Positions 39,979 to 53,250 of a stretch of DNA of 64,000 bases are shown piece after piece. How positions within the stretch are numbered: position 1 is the stretch's first letter; each line of letters begins with the position of its first letter. The stretch is from Vanilla planifolia. Its lineage: Eukaryota > Streptophyta > Magnoliopsida > Asparagales > Orchidaceae. The stretch spans positions 1,063,528 to 1,127,527 of the forward strand of contig JAIUJO010000158.1 in NCBI GenBank assembly GCA_023846275.1, written 5' to 3'. The position numbers and the translations under genes were made by a program. The notes beneath the pieces are model-generated. The model saw only the letters and a program-made list of their open reading frames with translations, was not told the DNA's origin and did no database searches.

Positions 39979-40231
39979 CTATTTTTATTTGAATAATATT
40001 TGGACATATTTTCCTAATACATGCAGGACACCTGAGCACTATCAAAAGGTCCAGATCAAGACCGCCTAGATCCAACGGCCAGGATTAAACTCGAATGGTA
40101 AAAACGAGATTCTATCATAAACGTCCATTTTTGGGCCCCGAATCGAACGGTGGCTTCTTTTGGTCTGTTACCCAAATGACTAGTTCATATTAAGAGCTGT
40201 TGGGAGTGATTTTAGAGTTCAAATTTAAGCT

Positions 40232-40240
40232 CTATAAATG
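40232..40240 (+). promoter_or_regulatory. Candidate TATA box of the LTR
   Basis: CTATAAATG sits about two thirds into the LTR, ahead of the putative R/U5. A start about 30 bp downstream would fall near 40,265. The position relative to the LTR end fits a U3-R-U5 layout on the plus strand. Confidence 0.6.
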
Positions 40241-40538
40241 GGGAAGGATGAAGAACTTCTAGGTGTGACAATTGTTAAGTTCTCAAAGCTTTCAATCATG
40301 ATTCGACAATTTCAAGTTCATATGATGCTTCCAAATTCATAAAGAGAAAGTGGTAAGAAGGGTTCCAAAACTAGAGGTTTTTGCTTCAACTATTTTTAAT
40401 TTCTTTTCCTCCCTCTTTTTGGTATTGTGTGTGCCTCATTCTTATTTTTAAATTGTATTAAGTTTATACTTTGTTGCCAATTTTTGTATTTGTTTCTTTG
40501 GGTAAGGGCACCCCGTCAATTGTGCAAAAGACCGGGGT

Positions 40539-40603
40539 TTGAGTTTAGCCCGGAAAAACTCAAGTAGGTTCGGGATTAGCGTAGGTAAAATCCCAAGTAG
40601 GTT
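40539..40603 (+). other. Hairpin and 33-bp direct repeat in the putative R/U5 region
   Basis: TTGAGTTT (40,539-40,546) and AAACTCAA (40,556-40,563) form an 8-bp perfect stem with a 9-base loop. CAAGTAGGTT occurs at 40,561 and 40,594. These would be in the 5' leader of the element's transcript if the TATA box is used. Function is unknown. Confidence 0.6.
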
Positions 40604-40800
40604 TGAGGTGAACCATACAAAAAACCTCGCTTGTAATTTGGTGTTTTTTGTGGTTTTTTCCCAACACTAGTTAGGGGTGGATGTAGCCTCGATTTTGAGT
40701 CTAACCACCTTAAAAATCTTTTGTGTACTATTTTTTCTTATTCATGTTTAAAAGATTTAAGTTTTAATTGAAACCAAAAATCGAAAAAAAAATTTATTTA

Positions 40801-40850
40801 TCACAATTCACCCCCCTCTTGTGGGATTGTATTAAGCACAAAGAACTTCA
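40801..40850 (+). other. 3' end of the LTR with C-rich tract
   Basis: ATTCACCCCCCTCTTGTGGG followed within 30 bp by AACTTCA and the target duplication. In many plant copia elements a similar CACCCCCCTCT tract lies just inside the LTR 3' end, ahead of the tRNA-Met primer site; here the primer site is absent because the element is a solo LTR. Confidence 0.65.
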
Positions 40851-40855
40851 ACAAG
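40851..40855 (+). repeat. 3' target-site duplication ACAAG
   Basis: Identical to 39,136-39,140. TG satellite continues directly after it. Confidence 0.9.
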
Positions 40856-43800
40856 TGTGTGCGTGTGTGTATGTGTATGTGCAAGTATGTGTGTGCATGT
40901 GCATTCCTTCTAGTAATTATGTGAGCATGTGTGTGCTTTTGTATGTGTGCATGCATGTTCACATGCGCACATTATGTGGATGAGTTTGTGTATGTGATTG
41001 CATGTGTACGTGCATGTGTATGTATTTATGCATGCATACTTTTGTGTGCATGTGCATTTATGCATATGTATGCATGTGTGTGTGTATGTGCCTATAGATC
41101 AGCATTTGTGTACATGTGTGTGTGCATGTGCATGTGCACATGCTTTTGTGTACATGTGAGTGTGGAAGGGTATATGTGCATGACTATACCTATATGTACA
41201 TACTTATGTGTGTGCATGTGTGCATGATCATTTGTGTAAATGTGTGTGTATGTGTGTGTGCATGTGTGTGAACCATTATGTCCGTGTGTGTTTGCATACC
41301 TATGCGGGTTAGTGTGCATGCATGTCTATGTGCATGTTTGTGCATATGTTTATGTGAATGTGTGTGTGCTCATTTATGTGTCTTCATTTGTAAATATGTG
41401 CATTTGTGTGTATACCTATTTGAATGTTTCTATATGAGTGTTTTTATGGATTTATATGTGTTTGCATGTGTGTGTGTGCAGGTGTATGCATTATTTTGTG
41501 CATGCATGTGTGTGTGTGTGAATGTGTTTATGTATATATGTGTATATGCATTCATGTGTGTTCATGTGTTTGTGTGTGAGTGCATATGAGAATGTATGTG
41601 TGTGCATATGAGAATGTGTGTGTGTATGTGTGTACATTTGTGTATGTGTGCATTTGTATGTTTGTGTGTGTATTTGTGTGTCTATGCACAAGAGTTTGTG
41701 TGTGTGTCTGCATGTGTGTATGCATGTGTATGTGTGTACTTGTATGTGCACATGTGTTGCAAGTGTTTTTTTGCATAAGTATGTGCATTTGTGTGTGTGT
41801 GTGTGTTTGAGGGTGTCTTTGTGTATAGGTGTACATGTATGTGAGATTGTGCTTGTGTGTGCATGTGAACATTTGTGTGAATATGTGTGCATGAGCATAC
41901 GTGTGCATGTGTGTGTTTGTGTGATTGTGGTTGTATTTGTGTTTGTGCATGTATATGTGCATCTATGTGTGTGTTTTTGCATGGGTGTGTGTGCATGGGT
42001 GTGTGTGGGTGTGTATTTATAGGAGTGCTTGTGTGTTTGCATATGTGTGTGGGTGCATGTTTGCATGTGTTTTCATGTGTGCATGTGTATGTGTATGTAA
42101 GTGTATGTGTGTGTGGTGTCTTCTTACATTTCTATGTATGAACATGTTTGTGAATGTGTATGTGGTTGTGTGTGCATTGTTGAGTACATTTATGTGTGCA
42201 CTTGTGAAAGTACACATAAGTCTTTATGCGTGTGTTGGTGTTGGGGCACTTGAATGTGTGTTCAATTCTGTGAATATGTGTGCTTGTTTGAGATTGTATT
42301 TAGCTATGTATGTATGTTTATGTGTATATGTGTGTGTGTGCATGTGTTTGTTGGTGCATATGCATGCATGTGCATGTTTGTGTGCAGTTGTGTACGTTCA
42401 TGTGTGTATGTGTGTGGTTATGCACATGCATGTGCTTAGGTGAGTGTGTGTGTGTATTCTTATCTTTATATGTGTGCATGCATGTGTATATATGTGTTTT
42501 TGTATGTGTGTCCTTATGTATGCATGCTTGTGTGTGTGTGGGTAGGGGTGTGTGTGGGTGGGTGTGAGTATGCTTATGTATTTGCATGCATGTGCGTACA
42601 TGCACATAGGTGCATGTGTGTGTTCATGTGTGTATTTGCATGTATGTGCATACATATATGTGTGTGCTTGCATGTGTGTATGCTGACATGCACATGTGTG
42701 TGGGGGTTCACATATGCATGTGTGTCTTTGTGTGTGTGTGTGCATGTGTGTCTTTGTGCATATGCATGTCTTTGTGTGCATGTGTAGGTGCATGTGTTTT
42801 TATTTGAATGTGTGCATATGCTTGAGTGTGCTAATGTGTGTGTACAGCTTGTGCATGTGCTTATGCACGTGTGTATACATGTGTCTATGTGCATGCATGT
42901 TGGTGTTTGTGTGTACATGTGTTCATGTTTTTGAGTATGTGTGTACATGTGCATGTGTGTATGTGTGTGTGTGTATGTGCATGAGTGAGTATGTGTTTAT
43001 GTGCATATGTGCATGTGTGTATATATGTTTGTGTGTGTGTGTAGATGTATGTGTTTGTGTGTTTGTTCATGTGTGTGTGTGCATGCATGCATGAGTGAGT
43101 GTGTACCTATGGATGTATATGTATAGGTGCATGCATGTGTGTGTATGCATGCATGTTTATATGTTTGTGTGTTTTTATGGGCATTTTTGTATATGTGAGT
43201 TTTTGTTTGTGTGTGTTTTTATATGCATGTGGGTGTACAAGTGTAGTTGTGTGTGGAAGGGTATGTTTGTGTGAGTGTGCATGTGTGTGCATGTGTGCAT
43301 GCATGCAGGTGTATGTGTTCATTTATGTCTACATGTATGTGTGCGTCTGTGCGTGCATCTTGTCCTTGTGTGGGTATGAAAATGTGCGCATATGTGCTTG
43401 TGTTTATGCACATTCATTTATGTTTCAGCAATTATGGAGTGCATGTGAGTGTGTGTGCATTCATGCATGTGCGTATGTGTGCATCTAAAAATAACAATGT
43501 GTCCTTATGCATGTACATGTGTGTGTGTATTTGTGTATACATGTGTTTATGGGCATGCATGTACGAGTGTGTGTATGAGTGTGAATGTGTGTGTTTGTGC
43601 TTTTGTGTAAGTGTGTGTATGTGTGTGTGCTATTACATTTGTATGTATACATGCACTTGCTTGTTCATATGCATGTGTATATGAGTGTGCATGTGTATGT
43701 CTGTGTGTGCATGTCTGTGTGCATGCATGTATGTATGTGTGCATGCATTCTTGATCATATGTGTGTGTGTGAGTGTGGACATGTTTATGAGCCTATGCAT

Positions 43801-46800
43801 GTGTGAGGATGTCTACATGGGGAAGTACGTGTGCCTGAATATATGTGTGTGTGTGCATGCTTGATCATGTGTGCGTGTGTATGTGTGAGTGTGTAACAAT
43901 TTAAAACACTTTGTGTGTGTGTGGGTCTTTACTTGGGAAGGTATGTGTGCATCCAAGTGGGCATGCATGTATGTGTTTATGCATGTGCATTTGTGTGTGT
44001 TGTTTAGGATGTGTATGCTTATTTTCTTATGTGTGTATGTTTGTATGCATTCTTATATGTGTGTGTGTGTATGTGTGTTTACATGGGTGCATGTCTGTAT
44101 ATATTCCTGGGGAAGTCTATGTGCTTGTGTGCACGTGTATGCCCATATGTGTGTGTGCATGCATCATTGTGTGTGTGAATGTTTGTATAAATGTGTGTGC
44201 ATAGGCATGCTTGCATGGATATGTTCATGTGTGTGTATGTACATGTGCATGTACGTACATGTGTGTGTATTCTTATGTTTATATGTGTGTGTATATGTGT
44301 GTGCATGAGTCAGTGTGCATGTAAATATTCATAAGCAAGTGTGTGTGCATGTGCACACATATGTATGAGTGTTTGTGTGTACATGCATATGTATTATGTT
44401 TGTCCCTATGTACATATCTTTGTGCTTGTGTGTCTTGAGCTTGTGTGTATGCGTGTGTGAGGGTCTGTGTGTGTATGCACATTTGCATATGTATGCATGT
44501 GTACTTGTGTGTGGTATTATGTTTGTGAGACTGTGTGCATGTGTTTGTGTACACACACATTTTTGTTTGCTTGAGTGTTTGTAGGCTAGTGCACGTGTGT
44601 ATGCAAGTGTCTTTGCATGCATGTGCTTGTGTGTGTACACTTGTCCTTGTGTTTGTTTTTTTTTCCTAAGAGCATGTGGGCATATGCACATGCATGCATG
44701 TGTGTGTGTGTACTTCTGCATGACTGTGGGTATGTGAGTGTGTGTTTATTCGGGCATGTGTGTATGCAAGCATGTATGTGTGTATTTCTGTGTATTTTCT
44801 TATGGGTGTGTCTGTGAGTGGGTGTGCACATGCGAGTGTGTGTGCTTTTGTGTGTTGGTGCACATGTGTTTGTGCGTGTGTGTGCGCTTGTGTGTGTATG
44901 TGTGTGTGCATGTGTGTGTGTGACTGTGAGTGAGTGAGAGTGTGTCTATAGTTGTGTGTATGTGATTATGTGTGCTTGAACAAGTATGGATATATGTCTG
45001 TGCATGGTTGCACATGTCTGTACACATGCATACACTCATATTTATGTATGTGTGTGTGCGTGTGTGTGCATTCTTATGATTGGTTTTTTGTACATGTTTA
45101 TGTGTGTGGATGCATGTGCATGCATGTGTACACATGTGGGTGTGTGTGTTTATTTGTGTTTGTGTGTATGCTTGTGCATGTTTGTGTGCATTTGGGTGCA
45201 TGTGAGGTTATGCATATATGTGGGCTAGCTTGTATGTGTTTGTGTATGTATGTGCCTGTGTGTGCATGTTCACATTTGTTGCATGTGTGCATGCATGTGT
45301 AAATGTCGCTGCAAGTATATTTATGTTTGTGGATGTGTGTGTGTGTGCACATTTGTGTGTATGTATGTGCATGTGTGTTTTTTCATGCATATGTATGTGT
45401 GGGCATTTGTGTCTATGTGCATGCATGTGTGCGAGTTTGCATGCATGTGTGTTTATTTATGTGTGCATGCATGTCTATGTGTGTGTTTGGGTGCTTGTGT
45501 GGGTGTATGTGTGTACATGAGTTAGTGTGCATGTCCATGTTTATGTATGTGTGTATGTGCACATGTGTGAATGTGTGTGTTTGTGTATGAGTGTGTGTGA
45601 ACATGTGCATTTGTGTGTGTGTTTGCATGTGTATTTGTACATATATTTATGTACGTCTGTGTGTGTTCACATGTGTGGTTGTGTGTATGTGCATGCATGT
45701 GTGCAAGCTTGTGTGTTTGTGTCTGTTTATGTGCATGTGCATGTGTGTGTGAGCTTGTTTGAATTTTCATTCTTGTGCATATAGGTGTGTAGATGTGTCT
45801 ATTTGTATGTGTGTTTGTCTGTGTATGTACATGTTTTTGTGAATATGTGTTAGTGCATCTTTGTCTATGTACATGTTTGTCTATGTGTGTTGTGTGTTTG
45901 GTTGTGTATGCATGTTCATGTATACATTTGCACATGCATGTGTGTATACATGTGTGTGCTTGCATATGTGTATGTGTGCATATGTGTGTATTTGTTTATT
46001 AGTGCTTATGTATATGATTGCATGTGCGTATGTGTGCATTCCTATTCGTATACAATTGTGTGAATGTGCATTTGTATTTCCAATTGTGTGCGTGGGTATG
46101 CGAGTGCATTTGCATGCGTGTGTGCTTGTACATGTGTTGGTTCACATGTGTGTATGTGTGTGCATATTTGTGTGTGTGGGTGCATGTCGGTGTGTGTTCT
46201 AGCATGTGGGTGCGTGTTGGCTTGTGTGTATGTTCCTATGCATACAGACAAGCATATGCATATGTGTGTAGATATTGTCTTTGTTTTCTCGTGTGCTCAT
46301 GGTCATGTGTATTTGTCCATATGCATGTGTGTGTGTATGTGTGTGCATCTATGCTTTTGTGTTTGTGTACGTGTGAGCATGTGGGTTTTACATGTGCATG
46401 TGTTTGCATGTATATGTGTATCTAAGCATCTGTGCATATGCCTACTGTGTGTCTATCTTTTTGTGCATATGCACATCATTGTGTAAGAATGTATTTGTGT
46501 GCTTGTCTAAATGTGATTGTGTTTGTTCATTTATGTGCGTTGTGCATGCACATGTGCACATGAGAATGCATGCATCAATGTATGTGTGTGAGCTTGACTA
46601 TAAGCATGTGCATATCTCTATGTGCACATGTGCATGCATGCTTGTGTGTGTGTGCCTGTGTTGTCAGCATGTGTTCAAGCATGAGTGTGTGTGTGTTTGT
46701 GGGTGTGTGCATGTGATTGCATGCATGAGCTAATGTATGTGTAGTTATGCATGTGCATGCATGTGTATGTATGTTATTGTGTGCTTAACATTTGAATGTG

Positions 46801-49800
46801 CATGTGTTTGTTTTTGGGCATATATGCATACATGTGTGTGTGCATGTGTGTAGGGTTGTTTGTGTGTTAGTGTTTGTGTATGTGTATATGAATGTGCATT
46901 CACACACATGTGTGTGGTTGTTTATGCAAGCATGTGTGTGGGTTCATGTGTGTTGGTGTGTGTGGATGTGTATGTGCATGTGTTCACGTGCACATGTGCG
47001 TATGTAGGCATGGATGCATATGTCTACTTAAGCATGTGTATATGCATGTGTGTCTGCATGTGCTTATGTGTGTGTGTGTGTGTTAACATGTGTGTACCTA
47101 TGTATGCATATATGTGTGCGTGCATCTGCACACGACTGTGCATGTGCTCGTACACGTGTGTGTACTTGCGCATGTCTTTGTGTATGTGTGTGCATATGTA
47201 TATGTTCTAATGTATTTTTTGCATGTGTGAGAGTGGATGTGTGTGTTTGTATTTGTGCATGAGTATGAGTTTTTGAGCAAGTGCATTCATGCATGAATGC
47301 ATCTATGTGTATGTGAATGTGTGTGCAAGTGCAAGTGTTTATGTGCTTGCGTGTACATGCTGTGTGTGAATATGTGTCAGCATGTGTTTGTGTGTGTGCA
47401 TCCATGATTGTATGAATATGTTTCTGTGTGTGTGCACATGTTTGTGCATGTGTGTATGTTTGTGTGTATGATTATGTCATTATGCATGTGTGTGCATATG
47501 CATGAATCACCTTTTTGGTGCTCATGTGTTTGTGGGTATTTATGTTAGTGTGTGTATGGGTGCGTGGGTGTGCGTGTGTGGGTGCATGGATGCGCCTATG
47601 TGTGTGTGCAATTGTTTGGGTGTGTGTGTATGTACATGTGTTTTTGTATGTGTATGTGTGTGCATGTGCACATAGGTTCTACACTCGTTTGGGCATGCCA
47701 TATTGCAAATGTACTTGTATTCCTATATCCATGCACATGTAGGTGTGCTCCTGTGTGTGTGTGCATGTGATTGTGTGTGTATGCATGTCTGTGTGTGCAT
47801 GTGTGTGCATTTGTACAATTGTGTATGTGTGTGCATGCATGCATTTGTATGTGTTTGCATGTGTGTGCACATGTGTTTAGGTGCACATATGTATTTATGT
47901 GTGTGTGGATGCATGCATGTGTTTGCATGAGTTGTGTATTGGTGCACGTGCCTATGTGTGTGAAGATATCTATTAGTCAATATGAGTTCATGTGTGTACG
48001 TGTGCAAGTGTGTGTGTGTTTTCATGCATATACATGCATGCATGTGTATGTGTGCACGTGTTCGTGTGTGTTGTTTTGCATGTGTGTAGGCCTGTGCATG
48101 CACGTGTGTGTGTAATTGTGTGTGTTGTGGACTAGTGCATGCACGTGCATGTCTACATACTTGTTTATTGTTTGTTTGTGTATGAGTGTGTGTGCATGTC
48201 TATGTGTGTGTGTGCTTGTGGTTGTGCATGTGGTTGTGTGCATGTCTGCTTGTATGTGTGTGTGGGTATGTTTGTGTGCTTTTGTGTGTGTGCTTGTGTA
48301 TGTGTGTGTGCATGTGTATGTATGCATGTGTGTTTACATGTTTGTGTGTGCACATGTGTTTAGGTGCACATGTTTGCATGTGCATATGTGGCTGTGCATG
48401 CATATTTGTTTTCATGGGTATTTTGAGTGTGCCTTTGTGTTTGTGTATGTATGTGTGCAAGCATGCGAGCATGTGGCTGTGTTTGCATGTGTGTCTACAT
48501 GTGAGTGTGTGTGTGTGCTTGTGTGCACATGTTTTCCTGGGCATGTGTGCATGTTTATGTGCATGTGTGTGCATATTTTTGCATGCATAGGTACTTGTGT
48601 ATACATGTGTGTGTGTTCATGTGTATTTGCATGTGTCTGTGCATGCATGCATGTGTGTGTGAATGTGTGTACGTGTGAGTGAGTGTATACATAATTGTGA
48701 TTACATGTTTGTGTGTACATGTGTGTTTGCATTTGCATGTATGTAAGTGTGTGCATGTGTAGAAATACAAGTGCATATGTGTGCATGAAAGCATGTGTCT
48801 ATGTGTGTTTGTGCATTTTTACATGTGCAAGACTATGCATGCTTATGCATTAATGGGTGTGCATGTATGTGGCTTCACGTATGTGTGCATGTTCTTTTGT
48901 GTGTGTGTGTGTGCGTATGTGTGTGTGTTAGCGTGTGTTTGCTGATGCATGTGAGTGTGTCTGTGCAAGCATGTGCTAGTGCTTGTGTGTGCATGCTTGT
49001 GTGTGCACGTGTGTTTTGGAGATGTGTGTATAAGTCCATGTGCATATGTGTGTGTGTGGGTGCACATTTGCACATGCATGTGTGAGTGCATGCATGTTTA
49101 CGTGTTTGCTTTTAGCCATGTGTGCATTTTTATGTGTCTTTGTGTGTATATATTTGTATGTATACATGTGTGTGTGCATTTGTCAATGCCGATGTGTGTG
49201 TGTGTGTAAGCCTTTGTGCATGTATATGTGTGTGTGCATACGTATCATTGCATATGCCTGGATGTAGACATGAGTGTTTGTGTTTGTGTGTGTGTATATG
49301 CGTGTGTGCATTTGTTCAAGTGTGTATATGTGCACGATCATGTGTGTGTTAATGTATCTCTTTATGTGTCTTTATGTCTGTGGTTGTATATGTGTGAGTG
49401 TATTAGTGGTTCTGTGTGTGTGTACCTCAACGTATGTGCATGTGTGTGTGTGCATGTGTTTCAATGCATGTATGCACATGTGTAGATGCATGTTCATGTA
49501 AATGTGAACTAGTAAATGAGTGTGTGCATGCACATGTGCTTTGTGTGTTAGTGTGCGCATGTGTGTGCATGTGTGTATTTGTGTGTGGGTGTAGGTGTGT
49601 GTTTGTGCATATACCTTGTGTGTTAGTGTGTGCATGTGTGTGAATGTGTGTGTTTATGTTCATGTGTGTATTTGTGTGTGTTCATGTGCATGTGTTTGTG
49701 CATGTGTGTGTTCCTATACGCATGTGCATTTGTATGTGTTTGAATATGTGTATGCATGTGTGCATGTATTTATGTATTTATGCTGCTTTACATGTGTGTA

Positions 49801-52800
49801 GGAAAGAATGCATGTGTACTTGTCTTCTTATGCATGTGCATATGTGAGTGTGTCTATGTGTCTATGTGTTTGTTCACATGCATATGTATGCGTGCATGCT
49901 TGTGTGTCTATTTGTGTGGGTGTGTGCATGTGTGTGTTTGCATACATGCATGTATATATAAGTGTGCATGCATGTATGCATGAGTGTGTATGCATGTGTG
50001 TGTGAGTAAGTGTGGTTTATCTAAGTGGGTGTATAAGTGCGTGTGCATATGTATTTGTGTGTGTTTATACATCTTTGTGTGCTTTTGCATGTGTGTTTTT
50101 ATGTGTGTTTATTTTTGTGTGTATGCTTGTGTGTGCATTTGTGTGTGCCTATGTACACCATTTTTGTGATTATATGTAAATGTTTTTATACCAATATATG
50201 TGATTGTATGCATGTGTTTGTGTGAGTGTGCATGTGAGGGTGCACATGTGTGTGTGTGCATGTATACTTGTGTGTGGATGTGTGTGTATGTGTGCATCTA
50301 TGTGTGTGCCAGTGTAAGTGCAGGTGCTTTTTTGTGCATGTGTGCATGTGTGTGTGTTTATGTGCATGAGTGTGTGTGTGTGTATGTGTGTGTGTGTGCA
50401 TTTGTGTGTGGATTTGTTTGTAGAGTGTGCACGTGTACGTCATGTGTATTTGTGTATGTGAGTGTGTTGTGCATGCGATTGCATGTACATGCTTTTGTGC
50501 ACCTTTGTGCGTATCTATGTATGTCCGTGTCTATGCAAGTTTGCATGTGCATCTGCATATTTGCATGATTTTGTTTGTGTGTGCATGCATTCTTATGTGT
50601 GGGCCTGTGTGGGTGCATGCATGTGTGCATGCTATGTGGGTCAACAAGCAAGCATGTACATGTGCTTTGTATGTGTGGGTGGATGTGCGTATGTGTACAT
50701 ATGTGTGCGTGTATGTGCATGTGTGTTTGTTCATGTGTGCCTTTTGCGTGTGTGAAAGTATGTGCGTGTATATTTGGTGTATGTGTGCATGTGTGTGTGC
50801 ATATGTGTGTGTATGTGTGTGTCCATTGAATGTGTGTGTTTGTGCTACTCTACATGCAAGTGTGTGTGTCTACTAAATGTGTGTGTTGTGCATGTGTGTA
50901 TACATGTGCATGTGTGTGTACATGTGCACATGTGTGCATGTGTTCGTGCATAAGTGTGTGCATGTATGCATGTTTTTGTGTGCAGACACATGTGCATGTG
51001 TGTGTATGCGTTCCTATGCATGCTTATGCTAGTGTTTGTGTGCACTTTTATGTGTTTGTGTGTGTTCTTTTGTGTGCATGCATGTGTGTTTGTGTGCACG
51101 ACTATGTTTTTATGCATGTATTTTATGTGTGTCTGTAGTTTTGTATGTATGTTTACTTGTGCCTATCCATGTGTGCATGTACATGTGAGTGTTTGTGTGT
51201 TAGTGTGTGGGTGTGCGTGTATGTTTGCATGTTTGGGCATGTGTTCTTGTTTGGGTGCGTGGGTGCATTCGTGTCTACATGTGTGCAACACTTTGTATTT
51301 TTATATGTGCATGAGTTTATCATTGTGTGTTTATATGTGTGTGGGGTGGTGTGCTTATGTTTATTTAAGTGTGTACATTTATGAGCATGTGTGTGAATTT
51401 GTGCATGTGTGTGTGCTTGAGTGCTTGTGTAGGTGTGTGTGCTTGAGTGCATGTGTAAGTGTGTGTGCTTGTGTGTGTGAGGGTGCATGCATGTGTGAAT
51501 GTGCAAACATTCATGTGTTTGAGTTCATGTTGGAGTTTGTGGCCATGTGTATGCATGTGTGGGTGTGTGTTCGCATGTGCATGTTTGTTTGTGCTTGTGT
51601 GGGTGTGTATGCATGTGAGTGTGCAGTGTTTACAAGTGCATGTGGGTGGATGTTTGTGTGTGTTGTGCATGTGCATGCATGTGTGTCTAAGAACCCATGT
51701 GCATATGTATATATGTGTGCATGTCTTTATTTGTGCGTTTGCATTTATGTGCTTGCTCATGTGAATGTATTTCAAGTTGTATTTGTGCATGTGTGTGTGC
51801 ACTTGTGTATGTTGTTGTGCACATGCATCAAGGTGCATGTATGTGTGTGTCTGCATACATGCACATGAGTGTGTGAGTGTGCATGCATGCATGTGTATGT
51901 GTGTTTGCATCTGTGCAAGTGTGAGCATATACAAGTCTATGTGCATGTGTTTGTGTGTGTGTGTGTGTTGAGTGGTTTTGTGTGCATGGCTATGTGTATG
52001 TTTGCATGCATGGGCATGTGTGCTTGTGTGTGTGAATAGGAATGCACATGTGTGCATATATGCATGCATTCATATGTGTGCATGCATAAGTTTGTGGTTG
52101 CATGTGAGGGGGATAGGGATGTGTGCATAAGCACGTGTTTGAGTGCATGTGCATGTGTTTGTGTATGTTTATGTGATTGTGTAAGTGTGTGTGTGGGTGT
52201 GTGCATGGATGCATGCTTGTATGCATGTACAAGCATTCCTATGCAAGTGTGCAATTGTGAGTTTGTTTCTATGTATGTGTGTGGGTGTGTATATGCAAGT
52301 GCATATGCTTGTGTGTGTGTGTGTTTGTGCAAGTGAGTGTGCTTGTGTGTGTGCGAGTGCATGTGGGTACGTGTTTGTGTGTGTTCAGCAAGGGCACATG
52401 TGAGTCCATGTGTACTAGCACGCTTGTTTATCTATATATATATATATGTGTGTGTGTGTGTGCATATGTGTGTTTGTGTGTTTATGCACTTGTGTGTAGG
52501 CATGTGTATATTTCTATGCACAAGCATATGAGTACATGTGTGTGTCTGCATGCATGCACATGTGTGCATGTGTGTACATGTGTGCGTATGTGCGTGTTGG
52601 TTTGCTTGCATATATGTATGCTTGTGTGTTCATGTGTGTTGAGGTGTATGTGTGTGTATGCATGTGTGAGTGCATATGTTTGTGTGCATGGGTACATGTT
52701 TTGTATGCATGCATGTGTACATATGCATATAAGTATATGTGCACAAGTGTGTGTTTGTGTTCAAGTGTGTGGATGTATATTGGTCTTTGTGCATGTGAGT

Positions 52801-53250
52801 ATGTTTATTTATGCATGAGTGCATGTGTGTGTGCATGTAGGCATGTGTGTGTGTGTTGGGTGGTGTGTATGTGTTAATGTGTGTGTGTGTGCATGTGCCT
52901 GTGTGTTGATGTCTGTGCATGTGCTTTTCGTGTTGATGCATATGGTGGGCACTTGTGTGTGTTTATGCCCACATATATCCACGCATGTGTTTGCGTGTGT
53001 GTGTGTGCTATTGCACGTTGGTGTGTTTATGCATGCATGTTTGTTTGTGCAACCATGTGTCCATATGTGTGCACATGTACATATGTGTGTGTTTGTAAAT
53101 GCATGTTTGCACTTGTGTGTGTGTGCATGCACATGTGTGCATGTTTATGTGAGTGTATCAGTATGTGTGTGCATGTTTGAGTTTGTGAGCATTTGAGTTT
53201 TTGTGTGTGTTCTTAGTGGGTGTCTAGGTTCTTGTTTATATGAGTGTCAG
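40856..53250 (+). repeat. Copy B of the ~15-kb duplication, part right of the LTR
   Basis: TG-polarity satellite collinear with 18,093-31,250 of copy A, as shown by the landmark pairs listed for copy A. Relative to A it carries about 450 bp more between 42.5 and 43.9 kb and lacks about 1 kb between about 49.8 and 50.6 kb. No gene is present. Collinearity with A stops at about 53,250 because A ends at a polarity switch there, while B continues as TG satellite. Confidence 0.85.

Larger units (their letters stand above)
39141..40850 (+). mobile_element. Solo LTR of a plant LTR retrotransposon (possibly Ty1/copia type), 1,710 bp
   Basis: This is the only sequence in the window that is not CA/TG satellite. 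It starts TGTTACAG, ends AGAACTTCA, and is flanked by perfect ACAAG duplications. The aligned empty site in copy A confirms the borders. An AT-rich U3 is followed by a TATA box (40,233), a T-rich region where polyadenylation signals would lie, and a C-rich CACCCCCCTCTTG shortly before the end, a feature I associate with the 3' ends of many plant copia LTRs. No primer-binding site, gag-pol or second LTR follows; satellite resumes at once, so the internal domain was lost by LTR-LTR recombination. Orientation is plus from TATA position and C-rich end. An alternative end at AACA (40,853) would give longer inverted ends but loses the 5-bp duplication. Confidence 0.88.

Noticed and set aside
39915-39990. 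Functional minus-strand tRNA gene
   Set aside because: Box A and box B are good, but the acceptor ends do not pair, the T stem pairs only partly and the anticodon stem is poor.
39604-39996. 130-codon frame inside the LTR
   Set aside because: It is the only frame with ordinary amino-acid composition, but it lies wholly in the LTR, spans the 47-bp tandem repeat and the antisense tRNA-like boxes, and resembles no protein I recognise. LTRs do not normally encode proteins. Most likely a chance frame.
39141-40850. Full-length LTR retrotransposon or TRIM element
   Set aside because: No second LTR, primer-binding site, polypurine tract or internal domain lies on either side. Satellite abuts both target duplications.
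50954-51868. 304-codon Cys/Val/Met-rich frame, and many like it in the TG blocks
   Set aside because: TG satellite encodes Cys, Val, Met and His in every frame and rarely forms stop codons. Overlapping frames of similar quality occur on both strands, so this is composition, not a cysteine-rich protein family.
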